Positions 33,353 through 42,413 of a stretch of 64,000 bases of DNA are shown here, one piece after another; position 1 is the stretch's first letter; each line of letters opens with the position of its first letter. The notes under the pieces were generated by a model. The model did not search any database. It saw only the letters and a program-made list of their open reading frames with translations, and was not told the DNA's origin. The DNA is from Iamia sp. SCSIO 61187 (GTDB lineage: Bacteria > Actinomycetota > Acidimicrobiia > Acidimicrobiales > Iamiaceae), in contig NZ_CP050948.1 in NCBI RefSeq assembly GCF_019443745.1, forward strand, positions 620,001 through 684,000, given 5' to 3'. Made by a program: the position numbers and the translations under genes.

Positions 33353-33370
33353 ACCGGTATCCTACCGGTG
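33352..33370. promoter_or_regulatory. Palindromic operator overlapping the -10 of the SufR-like gene
   Basis: A perfect 8-3-8 palindrome (CACCGGTA, spacer TCC, TACCGGTG). On the minus strand it contains TAGGAT (33359-33364), ending 6 nt before the GTG start. A protein bound here would block the promoter directly. It lies in the divergent region with mrp, whose start is about 107 bp to the right. Confidence 0.65.
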
Positions 33371-33476
33371 GCCTCGGAGGCCGCCCCGGGCGGTGCCCGT
33401 GCGGCGCATGCCCGTGCGATCGGTCTGCACCCCCGGTCCCGTGCTCCGGAGCCGCCGTCGACCCAGGAGTCCCGCC

Positions 33477-34619
33477 GTGCCCGTCACCGAAGCCGACGTC
33501 CTCGAGGCCCTCCGGCCCGTCCAGGACCCCGAGCTGCACCGCAGCATCGTCGACCTCGGGATGGTGAAGGGCATCGCCATCGACGGCGCCACCGTCGCCG
33601 TCCGCATCGCCCTCACCATCGCCGGGTGCCCACTGCGGGCCGAGATCACCACCCGCGTCACCGAGGCGGCCGTCTCCCTCGACGGCATCGACCGGGCCGA
33701 CATCGACTTCACCGTGATGACCGACGAGGAGCGGGCCGCCGTCCGCCAGCTCATCCACGGCGACCCCGCCTCCACCGCCGGCAGCCAGGCCGCCCACGGG
33801 CACGCCGAGGGCCGGTCGATCCGCTTCGCCGAGCCCGACTGCCCCACGCGCGTCCTGCTCATCGCCTCCGGCAAGGGCGGCGTGGGCAAGTCCTCGGTGA
33901 CCACCAACCTGGCCGTCTCCCTCGCCCAGCGGGGCAAGAGCGTGGCCGTCGTCGACGCCGACGTGTGGGGCTTCTCCATCCCCCGGATGCTCGGGGTCCA
34001 GCACGCCCCGGCCGTGATCGACGGGATGCTCGTGCCGCCGGAGACCCACGGCGTGCGCTGCATCTCCATGGGCTTCTTCGCCGAGGAGGACACGCCGGTC
34101 ATCTGGCGGGGGCCCATGCTGCACAAGGCGCTCGAGCAGTTCCTCACCGACGTCTACTGGGACGACCCCGACTACCTGCTCGTCGACCTCCCGCCCGGCA
34201 CCGGCGACATCTCCATCTCCCTCGCGTCGTTCCTCCCCCGGGCCGAGTTCTACGTGGTGACCACCCCGCAGCCGGCGGCCCAGAAGGTCGCCCAGCGGGC
34301 CGGGTTCATGGCCCAGAAGGTCAACCTCGGCATCAAGGGCGTCATCGAGAACATGAGCTGGTTCACCGGCGACGACGGCACCCGCTACGAGATCTTCGGC
34401 TCCGGCGGCGGGGCCGAGCTGGCCACCACGCTCGAGGTCCCCCTGCTCGGCCAGGTCCCGCTCGTCCCCCTCCTGCGCGAGGGCGCCGACAACGGCCGAC
34501 CCATCGTCGTCCACGAGCCCGACGGCGAGGCCGCCCACGCCTTCGCCCGCATCGCCGAGGAGATCGACGTCACCCTCGCCCCCACCCGGCGCTACCGCAA
34601 GGAGCTGAAGCTGATCTAG
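33477..34619 (+). CDS. mrp: Mrp/ApbC-type Fe-S cluster carrier ATPase
   Basis: This 380-residue protein has an N-terminal MIP18/DUF59 domain (VLEALRPVQDPELHRSIVDL, TIAGCPLRAEI) and a deviant Walker A P-loop, SGKGGVGKSSVTTN, near residue 127. Switch motifs are VDADVWGFSIPRML and DLPPGTGDISISLA. The C-terminal CxxC of many Mrp proteins is replaced by SWFTGDDGTRYEIFG, as in mycobacterial Mrp. It is thought to transfer Fe-S clusters to apoproteins. The GTG at 33477 has CAGGAG 7 nt upstream; a longer open frame on the left is not coding. Confidence 0.92.
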   Translation: MPVTEADVLEALRPVQDPELHRSIVDLGMVKGIAIDGATVAVRIALTIAGCPLRAEITTRVTEAAVSLDGIDRADIDFTVMTDEERAAVRQLIHGDPASTAGSQAAHGHAEGRSIRFAEPDCPTRVLLIASGKGGVGKSSVTTNLAVSLAQRGKSVAVVDADVWGFSIPRMLGVQHAPAVIDGMLVPPETHGVRCISMGFFAEEDTPVIWRGPMLHKALEQFLTDVYWDDPDYLLVDLPPGTGDISISLASFLPRAEFYVVTTPQPAAQKVAQRAGFMAQKVNLGIKGVIENMSWFTGDDGTRYEIFGSGGGAELATTLEVPLLGQVPLVPLLREGADNGRPIVVHEPDGEAAHAFARIAEEIDVTLAPTRRYRKELKLI

Positions 34620-34620
34620 G

Positions 34621-34645
34621 TCTTCTCGTCGGACGCCTCGCTGGC
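34621..34645. repeat. Fragment of the dispersed CTTCTCGTCGGA repeat
   Basis: Just after the mrp stop, about 20 of the first 24 bases match the beginning of the longer repeat at 42414-42560, including TTCTCGTCGGA and GCCTCGCT. The rest of that repeat is absent here. Confidence 0.45.
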
Positions 34646-34711
34646 GCTGGTGGTGCTGGATCGTGTCGGCGGCGGAGCAGGAAACGGGTCGGGGGGAGGC
34701 GGGGGTGGGCG

Positions 34712-34717
34712 TAGGTT
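34712..34717 (+). promoter_or_regulatory. Candidate leaderless -10 (TAGGTT) that decides the MFS start
   Basis: TAGGTT ends 6 nt before the GTG at 34724 but only 3 nt before the GTG at 34721. The usual 6-10 nt spacing in this window favours 34724 as the true start. Confidence 0.5.
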
Positions 34718-34723
34718 GCCGTG

Positions 34724-35986
34724 GTGAGCAAGGGGTCACCGTCGATCGTCGTGTTCTGCACCGTCGGGGCGTTCCTCGCCGCGGGCTACGGGACCTTGTT
34801 CACGCTGCTCGACGAGTACCGGGACGAGTACGGCATCGGCGAGACCGGCCTCGGGCTGGTGATCGGGCTGGGCTTCATCGCCGCCTTCGTCGCCCAGGTC
34901 ACCATCGCCCCCCGGGCCGACCGGGGCCACGCCCGCCAGGTCGTCGTCGCCGGCGTCCTGCTCGACGTGGCCGGGCTGGTGATCCTGGCCTTCGCCACCT
35001 CGATCGTGCCGCTGCTCGTCGGCCGGTGCGTCATGGGCATCGGCATCGGCATGGCGACGCCCGCCCTGCGCCGGATCGTGATCCTCGCCGACCCCGCCGA
35101 CCTGGGCCGGAACGTCGGCCGCCTGCTCGCCGCGGACGTGGCCGGCTTCGCCGCCGGTCCCGCCATCTCCGCCGTGCTGGTCGGCCCGCTGGGCATCCCG
35201 GCGCCGTTCCTGGTCATCGGGGTGGCCACGCTCGTGCTGCTGCCCGTCGTCGCCGGGACGTCCATCACCGAGACGCCGGAGGCGACCGCACCCCGCTTCG
35301 CCTTCGACCTGCTCCGCGCCCGGCCCTTCGCCGCCGCCGTGGTCCTCGGCTCCGCGGTGTGGCTGATGATCGGCGCCTTCGACGCCCTCTGGTCGCTGGC
35401 CCTCGACGACCTCGACACCGCCGACTGGCTCGCCAACCTCGGCATCAGCCTCTTCGCCCTGCCCCTCGTGATCCTCGGGTCGCGGGGCGGCCGGCTCGCC
35501 CAGCGCGTCGGCCCCTTCCGCGTCGCCTCGGCGGGGTTGTTCGCCGCGTCCGTCTTCATGTTCACCTACGGCCAGGTCCCGAGCGGGGTGGCCATGTTCG
35601 CCGTCGCCATGGTCCACGCCGTGACCGACGGGCTCACCGTGCCGGCGACGGGCGTCGCCGTCGGCGTCCTCGTGCCGGCCGAGCGCCAGGCCGGCGCCCA
35701 GGGCGTGCTCGGCGGCATCCAGGTGCTCGTCGCCGGTGTGGCCGCGCCCGTCATCGGCGGGCTCTACGAGGCGTTCGGCCGGACGGTCGCCTACACCGCC
35801 TCGGCGGCCGGGATGGCCGTCCTCGTCGTCGCCGGGCTGGCGCTGGCCGGTCCCGCCTGGCGCCTCCGCGGCGACGGCGACGGCGACGGTGACGGGGAGG
35901 CCGACGCGGGCGACGAGGCTCGGGCCCCCGCCGATCCTGGCGCACCCGGGGTCGTCGCCGGGATGGACCTCGACCCGACGGGCTGA
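34724..35986 (+). CDS. Major facilitator superfamily transporter
   Basis: This 420-residue protein has 12 hydrophobic segments and the MFS loop 2-3 motif in the form PRADRGHARQVV. There is a central break near residue 190 (ITETPEATAPRF) and a charged C-terminal tail rich in Asp/Gly. The substrate is unknown; drug or metabolite efflux is typical for this type. The start is placed at GTG 34724 from the promoter spacing. It stands alone between mrp and the PLP enzyme, all on the same strand. Confidence 0.82.
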   Translation: MSKGSPSIVVFCTVGAFLAAGYGTLFTLLDEYRDEYGIGETGLGLVIGLGFIAAFVAQVTIAPRADRGHARQVVVAGVLLDVAGLVILAFATSIVPLLVGRCVMGIGIGMATPALRRIVILADPADLGRNVGRLLAADVAGFAAGPAISAVLVGPLGIPAPFLVIGVATLVLLPVVAGTSITETPEATAPRFAFDLLRARPFAAAVVLGSAVWLMIGAFDALWSLALDDLDTADWLANLGISLFALPLVILGSRGGRLAQRVGPFRVASAGLFAASVFMFTYGQVPSGVAMFAVAMVHAVTDGLTVPATGVAVGVLVPAERQAGAQGVLGGIQVLVAGVAAPVIGGLYEAFGRTVAYTASAAGMAVLVVAGLALAGPAWRLRGDGDGDGDGEADAGDEARAPADPGAPGVVAGMDLDPTG

Positions 35987-36075
35987 GGCGGCGCCGGGCC
36001 GGTCCGGCGATGGGCGGCCCCCGCCGGGCGGGTCGTACCCTGCACGGGTCACACCTGACGCCCGGAGGCATCGCC

Positions 36076-37470
36076 ATGGCCAACGACCACCCCTACGCCG
36101 AGCGCTACGGCGTCAACCGGCGCATCCCCGAGCAGGGCATCCCCCGCGAGCAGGTGCTGGCCGAGCTGCGGGAGATGGCCACCGAGGAGGACCGCTCCTG
36201 GGAGACCGGGCAGGTCAGCGGCACGATGTACTGCGGCGACCACGAGCACTACGACTTCCTGAACGAGGCGTTCGGGATGTACGCCCACGTCAACGCCCTC
36301 CAGCGCGACATCTGCCCCAGCCAGACCCGGTTCGAGGGCGAGATCATCGCCATGACCCTCGACATGCTCCACGGCGAGGCCGTCACCGACACCGAGGCCG
36401 CCGGGATCGTCACCACCGGCGGCACCGGCAGCATCCTCCACGCCCTGATCGCCTACCGCGACCACGCACGCGAGAGCCGCGGCATCACCCGGCCCAACTT
36501 CGTCAAGCCCGAGACGGCCCACGCCGCCTTCGACAAGGGCTGCCACCTGTTCGGCATCGAGGTCCGCACCGCCCCGATCGATCCCGTCACCACCAAGGCC
36601 GACGTGGCCGCCATGGCCGACCTCATCGACGACCAGACCATCGCCATCATGGGCTCGGCCTGCAACTACGGCTACGGCACCATCGACCCCATCGACGAGC
36701 TGTCGGCCCTGGCCCTCGAGCGGGGCGTCGGCCTCCACGTCGACGGCTGCCTCGGCGGGTTCATCCTCCCGTGGGGCCAGGAGCTGGGCTGGGACATCCC
36801 CGTGTTCGACTTCCGGCTCCCCGGCGTCACCACCATCTCGGCCGACACCCACAAGTACGGCTACGGCTTCAAGGGCAGCTCGGTGCTGGCCTTCCGCGAC
36901 AAGGCCCTGCGCAACAGCCAGTACTTCTTCCTCACCGGCTGGTCCGGCGGCAAGTACTGCTCGCCGGGGATGGAGGGGTCCCGCTCGGGCGGGGCCCTGG
37001 CCTCGACCTGGGCCGCCATGGTCTCGATCGGGCGGGAGGGCTACCTCGGCTACGCCAAGGCGATCTTCGAGACCGCCGACGCCATGAAGGCCGCCGTCCG
37101 GTCGCACCCGGAGCTGCGGGTCATGGGCGAGCCCACGTTCTGCTTCAGCTTCACCAGCGACGCCTTCGACATCTACCACGTCAACGACTTCATGCGGCGC
37201 AAGGGCTGGCGCTTCAACGGCCAGCAGTACCCCAACGCCATCCACATGGCCGTCACCCGCCCGCAGACCCAGCCCGGCGTGGTCGAGCGGTTCGAGGCCG
37301 ACCTGGCCGAGGCCGTGGCCTACGCCCTCGAGCACAAGGACGAGACCCCGTCGAGCGCCGCCATCTACGGCGGCGTCGCCGGCGGCCTCGACGACGAGGC
37401 CGACGAGTTCATCCGCATGGTGATGGCCGACATGATGGACCGCCACCAGAGCGTCCCCGCCAAGGACTGA
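36076..37470 (+). CDS. PLP-dependent lyase/decarboxylase related to sphingosine-1-phosphate lyase
   Basis: This 464-residue group II decarboxylase-fold protein carries GTMYCGDHEHYDFLNEAF, GIVTTGGTGSILHAL, the PLP Asp in LHVDGCLGGF, and the Schiff-base Lys in SADTHKYGYGFKGSSVL, the pattern typical of sphingosine-1-phosphate lyases. The family cleaves phosphorylated long-chain bases to an aldehyde and phosphoethanolamine, but bacterial homologues may use other amines. A GGAGG site precedes the ATG at 36076. TACCCT at about 36035 is a likely -10 for a short-leader transcript. Confidence 0.8.
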   Translation: MANDHPYAERYGVNRRIPEQGIPREQVLAELREMATEEDRSWETGQVSGTMYCGDHEHYDFLNEAFGMYAHVNALQRDICPSQTRFEGEIIAMTLDMLHGEAVTDTEAAGIVTTGGTGSILHALIAYRDHARESRGITRPNFVKPETAHAAFDKGCHLFGIEVRTAPIDPVTTKADVAAMADLIDDQTIAIMGSACNYGYGTIDPIDELSALALERGVGLHVDGCLGGFILPWGQELGWDIPVFDFRLPGVTTISADTHKYGYGFKGSSVLAFRDKALRNSQYFFLTGWSGGKYCSPGMEGSRSGGALASTWAAMVSIGREGYLGYAKAIFETADAMKAAVRSHPELRVMGEPTFCFSFTSDAFDIYHVNDFMRRKGWRFNGQQYPNAIHMAVTRPQTQPGVVERFEADLAEAVAYALEHKDETPSSAAIYGGVAGGLDDEADEFIRMVMADMMDRHQSVPAKD

Positions 37471-37542
37471 ACCGCGTCCCCGATGAGGGGTCGTCGGCGT
37501 GACCTCCTACGATGAGCCGGCTGTCAGACCGGAGGAGCACTC

Positions 37543-37773
37543 GTGGACGTCCGCATCGGAGTCACCTACACCGCCAAGGAGCTCGAGGTCGAGCTGCCCG
37601 AGGGGGCTGACGCCGACAAGGTGAAGGCCGACGTCGAGGCGGCGCTGGCGAGCGGCGGCGTCCTGTGGCTCACCGACCGGAAGGGCCGCCAGGTCGGCGT
37701 GCCCGCCGAGAAGGTCGCGTACGTCGACCTGGGCTCGGCCGCCGACTCCCGCCGGATCGGCTTCGCCGGCTAG
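37543..37773 (+). CDS. DUF3107 family protein
   Basis: This small 76-residue protein has the pattern VRIGVTYTAKELEVEL at the N-terminus, KGRQVGVPAEKVAYVDLG in the middle, and RRIGFAG at the end. DUF3107 is found almost only in actinobacteria; its function is unknown. A strong GGAGGAG site precedes the GTG, with TACGAT about 30 nt upstream. It lies 30 bp before the ArsA-like pair and may be co-transcribed with it. Confidence 0.9.
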   Translation: MDVRIGVTYTAKELEVELPEGADADKVKADVEAALASGGVLWLTDRKGRQVGVPAEKVAYVDLGSAADSRRIGFAG

Positions 37774-37803
37774 CCGGGGCCTCCCCGGCTCCGAACCCCC
37801 ACC

Positions 37804-38748
37804 ATGGCCCTCGACCTGCTCGACAGGCGGCTCCTCTTCGTCACCGGCAAGGGCGGCGTGGGCAAGTCCACCGTCACCGCCGGGCTGGCCCTCCTCGCCG
37901 CCGAGCGGGGCAAGCGCACCCTGGTCTGCGAGGTCGACGCCAAGGGCGGGCTGGCCGGCTTCTTCGAGTCGTCTGCCACCGGATTCGACCCCACCGAGGT
38001 CCAGCCGAACCTGTTCGCTATGGCGATGGACACCGAGGCGTCGCTCAAGGAGTACCTGAGCCTCCAGCTCAAGCTCCCGCTCGTCGCCCGCATCGGCCCC
38101 CTGGCCCGGACCTTCGACTTCGTCGCCAACGCCGCCCCCGGCGTGAAGGAGATCCTCACCGTCGGGAAGCTGGCGTGGGAGGTCGTCGAGGAGCACTACG
38201 ACATCGTCGTGGTCGACGCGGTGGCCAGCGGCCACATCGTCGGCCAGCTGGCGGCGCCGAAGGGGATCAACGAGCTCGTCTCCGTCGGCCTGGTCCGCAA
38301 CCAGACGTCGTGGATGCTCGACGTCCTCGAGGACCCGGCCAAGACCGGTGTCGTCATCGTCGCCGCTCCCGAGGAGATGCCGGTGAACGAGACCATCGAG
38401 CTCTCGGCCCGCCTGCGGGCCGAGACCGACGTCGACCTGGCCGCGGTCATCGTCAACCGGGTCCTGCCCGAGCTGTTCGGCCGGGGCGAGGAGGAGCTGT
38501 TCGAGTCGCTGCGGGAGCCGGACCGGGTCGCCGCCCTGGGTGCCGCCGTCGACGGCGACGTGGGCCCCATCCTCGACGCCGCCGAGCTGGCCGTGACCCT
38601 GCGCCGCACCCGCGCCGGCCACCTGGCGGCGCTGCGCGAGGGCCTGGAGGGCACCGACCTGCTGTACCTGCCCGAGGTGTTCGCCCGCTCGACCGGCCTG
38701 CGGTTCACCCGCCGGGTGGCCGAGGCCCTCGACGAGGAGCTGGGCTGA
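37804..38748 (+). CDS. ArsA/Get3-type ATPase, first of a pair
   Basis: This 314-residue protein has a deviant Walker A, TGKGGVGKSTVTAGLA, near the N-terminus, a switch segment CEVDAKGGL, and VVVDAVASGHIV. It lacks the arsenic-binding cysteines of ArsA. It resembles the smaller member of the mycobacterial Rv3679/Rv3680 pair of Get3-like ATPases, which act as a heteromer. It ends 1 bp before the next gene. The role in these bacteria is not settled; stress tolerance and envelope metabolism have been suggested. Confidence 0.85.
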   Translation: MALDLLDRRLLFVTGKGGVGKSTVTAGLALLAAERGKRTLVCEVDAKGGLAGFFESSATGFDPTEVQPNLFAMAMDTEASLKEYLSLQLKLPLVARIGPLARTFDFVANAAPGVKEILTVGKLAWEVVEEHYDIVVVDAVASGHIVGQLAAPKGINELVSVGLVRNQTSWMLDVLEDPAKTGVVIVAAPEEMPVNETIELSARLRAETDVDLAAVIVNRVLPELFGRGEEELFESLREPDRVAALGAAVDGDVGPILDAAELAVTLRRTRAGHLAALREGLEGTDLLYLPEVFARSTGLRFTRRVAEALDEELG

Positions 38749-38749
38749 C

Positions 38750-39937
38750 GTGGCACGGGTCGAGAAGGCGGCGACCGCCGACACCGAGGAGATCCGCACC
38801 CTCCAGCAGCTGCTGAGTTCGAAGGAGATCGTCATCTCCTGCGGGTCGGGTGGGGTGGGCAAGACGACGACGGCCGCTGCCCTCGCCGCCATGGCCGCCG
38901 CCCACCTCGGCGGCAAGGTCCTCGTCCTCACCGTCGACCCGGCCCGGCGCCTCGCCAACGCCCTGGGCCTGGAGCGGTTCGGGAACGTCGAGACCAGGGT
39001 CGACGACAGCGCCTTCACCGACGCCGGCGTCGAGGCCCGGGGCGAGCTGTGGGCGGCCATGCTCGACACCAAGCAGTCGTGGGACGACCTCGTCCAGCGC
39101 CACGCCCCGGACGCCAAGACCCGCGACGCCATCCTCGGCAACTCGATCTACGCCAACATCTCGGGCCGGTTCGTCCAGAGCCACGACTACATCGCCATGG
39201 AGCGGCTGTACGAGATCCACACGTCGGGCCGCTACGACCTGATCGTGGTCGACACCCCACCCACCAGGAACGCCATCGACTTCCTCGACGCCCCCGATCG
39301 GATGGGTGAGTTCTTCTCCAGCCGCCTGCTGCGCTGGCTCACCGCCCCGGCCAAGAACCGGGTCCTGTCGATGGCGTCCAAGCCGTTCTACCGGGTGGCC
39401 GACAGCATCCTCGGCTCCCAGTTCCTCGAGGACATCGCCGAGTTCTTCGGGCTGTTCCAGACCATGGCGCCCGGCTTCGTCGAGCGGGCCGACGCCGTCA
39501 CCCGCACGCTCTCGGACCGGCGCACCTCGTTCATCGTCGTGTCGACCCTCGAGGCGGCGCCGGTGCGGGAGGCCGAGTACTTCATCGAGGAGCTCGAGGC
39601 CCGCAAGCTCCACCTCGGTGCGGTGGTGCTCAACAAGGTCCTGCCGTCCTACCTCCGCCGGACGGCGACCACGGGCGTGGCCCGCCGGCTGATCTCCCAG
39701 GCCGACGAGGTGGCCGCCGACGTCGCCCCCGGCGTGGGCGATCCCGACGACGTGGCCGCCGTGCTCCGCGAGGTGGGGGAGAGCTTCCTCAACTACCAGG
39801 TCGTCGCCAACCGGGAGCAGGAGCAGCGGGCCGAGCTGGCCCGGACGCCGGACGTGGTCGCCACCGTGCCCTACTTCGACCACGACATCGCCGACCTGGC
39901 CGGCCTCCTCCGCCTCGGCGACGCCATCTGGCGCTAG
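38750..39937 (+). CDS. ArsA/Get3-type ATPase, second of a pair
   Basis: This 395-residue protein has a P-loop SCGSGGVGKTTTAAALA near residue 28, LTVDPARRLANALGL, and the switch II segment VVDTPPTRNAIDFLDAP. No arsenite-binding cysteine triad is visible. It matches the larger member of the Rv3679/Rv3680-like pair. The GTG starts 1 bp after the stop of its partner, so equimolar expression is likely. Confidence 0.87.
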   Translation: MARVEKAATADTEEIRTLQQLLSSKEIVISCGSGGVGKTTTAAALAAMAAAHLGGKVLVLTVDPARRLANALGLERFGNVETRVDDSAFTDAGVEARGELWAAMLDTKQSWDDLVQRHAPDAKTRDAILGNSIYANISGRFVQSHDYIAMERLYEIHTSGRYDLIVVDTPPTRNAIDFLDAPDRMGEFFSSRLLRWLTAPAKNRVLSMASKPFYRVADSILGSQFLEDIAEFFGLFQTMAPGFVERADAVTRTLSDRRTSFIVVSTLEAAPVREAEYFIEELEARKLHLGAVVLNKVLPSYLRRTATTGVARRLISQADEVAADVAPGVGDPDDVAAVLREVGESFLNYQVVANREQEQRAELARTPDVVATVPYFDHDIADLAGLLRLGDAIWR

Positions 39938-39971
39938 CCGGATCGGGTCCGGTCGGACCGGACCCGCCCCG

Positions 39972-40808
39972 TCAGGCCTGCTCGAAGACGACGTCGAGGG
40001 TGCCGAGGAGCCAGCGGTCGTCGTCGTCGACCGAGCAGGGGAGCGGAGCCCGCAGGCTGAGGCCCTCGACGAGCTCGACGGCCGGGCCCCGGAGCACGAC
40101 CGCGTCGGCCGGGACCTCGCCGTCGAGGGACGCCGTGACCACGGGGCCGACGTCGACGACGACCCGCGCCGCCGGGGCCTGGGCCTCGACGACCAGGGTC
40201 CCCGCCCGCTCCGAGCCGCCGCACGCCATGAACGCGGGGCCGAGGGCGGCGGCGTAGAGGAGGGCGGCGCGGACCTCGTCGTCGTCCTCGACCGGGTCCA
40301 GCCCGAGGGGCAGCACGATGTCGCGCTCGTGGACCCAGCCGTCCCACAGGGCGTGGAGGGCGAGGGCCCGCAGCGGGATGTGCCCCGGGGGCGCCTCGGC
40401 GAGGGTGTCCCACCCGCCGGCGTCGAGGCCGTCGAGCGACCGGGCCAGGCCGTCGATCCCGTCGCGGTAGGCGGCGAGGAGCTCGGCGTCGGGGGTGTCG
40501 GCGTGGGCCGCGACCAGCTGCGGGGGGCTGGTCACGGGGTCGAAGGTGGCGAGGAACCGGCTGGGCTCGCCGGCCCGGCCGGCCCCGATCGAGAACGTCC
40601 AGAAGCGGTCGACGTCGACGAGGTGGGCGACCACGTCCCGCACGGCCCAGGCGTCGCAGCGGCTGGGCGCCGCCCACTGATCGGCGGAGAGCCCGTCGAG
40701 CCGGTCGGCCAGGCGGCGCCGCTGCTGCACCAGCACGTCGGCGGGGTCGGGGTGCTCACCGGCCAGGCGGAGCACCGGCGCATCGTCGTAGCGGGGCGTC
40801 AGCTGCAC
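39972..40808 (-). CDS. Mycothiol-dependent maleylpyruvate isomerase-family (DinB-fold) enzyme
   Basis: This 278-residue protein has an N-terminal four-helix DinB-like domain with metal ligands in VVAHLVDVDRFW and HALWDGWVHERDIVLPLG, and a C-terminal SCP2-like domain. Actinobacterial members (TIGR03083 group) act as thiol S-transferases using mycothiol. The GTG at 40808 is chosen because TACCGT ends 6 nt upstream; an ATG 8 codons earlier is also in frame. It is divergent from the sensor kinase, about 110 bp apart. Confidence 0.75.
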   Translation of the reverse strand: MQLTPRYDDAPVLRLAGEHPDPADVLVQQRRRLADRLDGLSADQWAAPSRCDAWAVRDVVAHLVDVDRFWTFSIGAGRAGEPSRFLATFDPVTSPPQLVAAHADTPDAELLAAYRDGIDGLARSLDGLDAGGWDTLAEAPPGHIPLRALALHALWDGWVHERDIVLPLGLDPVEDDDEVRAALLYAAALGPAFMACGGSERAGTLVVEAQAPAARVVVDVGPVVTASLDGEVPADAVVLRGPAVELVEGLSLRAPLPCSVDDDDRWLLGTLDVVFEQA

Positions 40809-40814
40809 ACCCGG

Positions 40815-40820
40815 ACGGTA
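40815..40820 (-). promoter_or_regulatory. Candidate leaderless -10 (TACCGT) that decides the DinB-fold gene start
   Basis: On the minus strand TACCGT is followed by CCGGGT and then the in-frame GTG at 40808. The upstream ATG at 40832 would place this hexamer inside the coding region. Confidence 0.5.
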
Positions 40821-40917
40821 CCGGGAGGTCATCTCAGCGTCAGACCGGTTGCCCGGGCGGGGGACCGGCGCCCCGCGGCCCACGGCGCGGGTGGCGGCCG
40901 GCCCTACCCTGGCCGGC

Positions 40918-42411
40918 GTGGCCAGCCTCGCCGAGATCGCTCGGACCCAGACCCAGCTCGACTCGGGACAGCTCAGCCACCTCCAGCGGTTCACCACGTC
41001 GTGGGGCCTGGTCGCCGACCTGTGCTTCTCCGACCTGCTCCTCTTCGTGCCCACCGACGCCCAGGGCACCCACTTCGTCGTCGCCGGCCAGGTCCGCCCG
41101 ACGACCAACCAGACCCTCTACGTGCGGGACCTCCTGGGCGAGATCGCCGACGAGGAGGAGCGGCCGCTGATCGCCCGCTCGTGGAAGCGGGGCGAGATCA
41201 TCGAGGGCGAGGTCACCGACCCGATCATCCGCGAGCGCGTGCGGATGCTGTGCATCCCGGTCCGGTACCAGGGCGAGACCATCGCCGTGCTGAGCCGCGA
41301 GTCGACGCCCACCGTCGGTCGGGCGGCCGGCGAGCTGGAGCGGACCTACCAGGAGATCTTCAACCGCTTCGCCCGCATGATCGCCGCCGGCGAGTTCCCC
41401 TACGCCCGGGAGGACGGCGACTCCGAGGAGAACCTGCGGGTCGGCGACGGGTGCCTCGTGCTCGACCGCTCGGCCCGGGTCGAGTACGCCTCGCCCAACG
41501 CCGTGTCGGCCCTCCACCGCATCGGCATCCACGTCAACACCGAGGGCCTGCGGCTCGGTGAGCTGGGGCTGAACGACGAGCCGGTCCGCACCGCCTTCGC
41601 CGTCGCCGCCCCCGTCACCGAGGAGATCGACCCCCGCCCCGGGGTGAGCGTGCTCATCCGGTGCATCCCCATGGTCGACTCCGGGCGGGTCACCGGGGCG
41701 GTCCTGCTGCTGCGGGACGTGTCCGAGCTCCGGCGCCGGGACCGGCTGCTGCTGTCCAAGGACGCCACCATCCGGGAGATCCACCACCGGGTGAAGAACA
41801 ACCTGCAGACCATCTCGTCGCTGCTGCGGCTCCAGGGCCGCCGGCTGGCGTCGGAGGAGGCCAAGGCGGCCATCGGGGAGTCGGTGCGGCGCATCTCGTC
41901 GATCGCCCTGGTGCACGACATCCTCGCCCGGGAGCCGGGGGAGGACCTGCCGTTCATCGACGTCCTGCGCCCGCTCGTCCGCATGGTCGAGGAGAGCCTG
42001 AGCACCCCCGACCGGGAGGTCACCTTCACCGTCGTCGGGGACCCGGGCACGCTCCCGGCGGGAGTGGCCACGCCCATGGCCGTGGTCCTCAACGAGCTGC
42101 TCCAGAACACCATGGACCACGCCTTCCCGTCCGGGTCCGACGGCGCCGAGGGCGAGGAGCCCCAGGTCGGCCACGTCCGGGTGGAGATGGAGAACGACGG
42201 GCTCGAGCTGGTCACCCGGGTCATCGACGACGGCGTGGGCCTGCCCGAGGGCTTCTCCGTGGCCTCGTCGACCGGGCTCGGCCTGTCGATCGTCCGGGCC
42301 CTGGTCACCTCGGACCTGACCGGCACCATCGACATGTTCGAGCCCCTCGACGGCTCCCCCGGCACCGAGGTCGAGCTGAGGGTCCCCCTCGACGCGGAGC
42401 GACCGGGGTGA
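40918..42411 (+). CDS. pdtaS: PdtaS-type cytosolic sensor histidine kinase
   Basis: This 497-residue protein has an N-terminal GAF-type domain of PdtaS (1-150), a PAS domain (about 180-290), and a HisKA_2 phosphoacceptor region with IHHRVKNNLQTISSLLRLQ near residue 285. The HATPase_c domain has NELLQNTMDHAF and the G1 box DDGVGLP, then GLGLSIV. PdtaS phosphorylates PdtaR, an ANTAR RNA-binding antiterminator, in mycobacteria; no pdtaR is in this window. TACCCT 7 nt before the GTG supports the start. Its convergence with whiB mirrors the mycobacterial pdtaS-whiB1 order, here broken by an IS110. Confidence 0.85.
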   Translation: MASLAEIARTQTQLDSGQLSHLQRFTTSWGLVADLCFSDLLLFVPTDAQGTHFVVAGQVRPTTNQTLYVRDLLGEIADEEERPLIARSWKRGEIIEGEVTDPIIRERVRMLCIPVRYQGETIAVLSRESTPTVGRAAGELERTYQEIFNRFARMIAAGEFPYAREDGDSEENLRVGDGCLVLDRSARVEYASPNAVSALHRIGIHVNTEGLRLGELGLNDEPVRTAFAVAAPVTEEIDPRPGVSVLIRCIPMVDSGRVTGAVLLLRDVSELRRRDRLLLSKDATIREIHHRVKNNLQTISSLLRLQGRRLASEEAKAAIGESVRRISSIALVHDILAREPGEDLPFIDVLRPLVRMVEESLSTPDREVTFTVVGDPGTLPAGVATPMAVVLNELLQNTMDHAFPSGSDGAEGEEPQVGHVRVEMENDGLELVTRVIDDGVGLPEGFSVASSTGLGLSIVRALVTSDLTGTIDMFEPLDGSPGTEVELRVPLDAERPG

Positions 42412-42413
42412 AC

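Noticed and set aside
32592-34739. Minus-strand frame joining the acidic lipoprotein to sequence antisense to mrp
   Set aside because: The lipoprotein has its own signal peptide and ATG at 32591; the rest is antisense to mrp.
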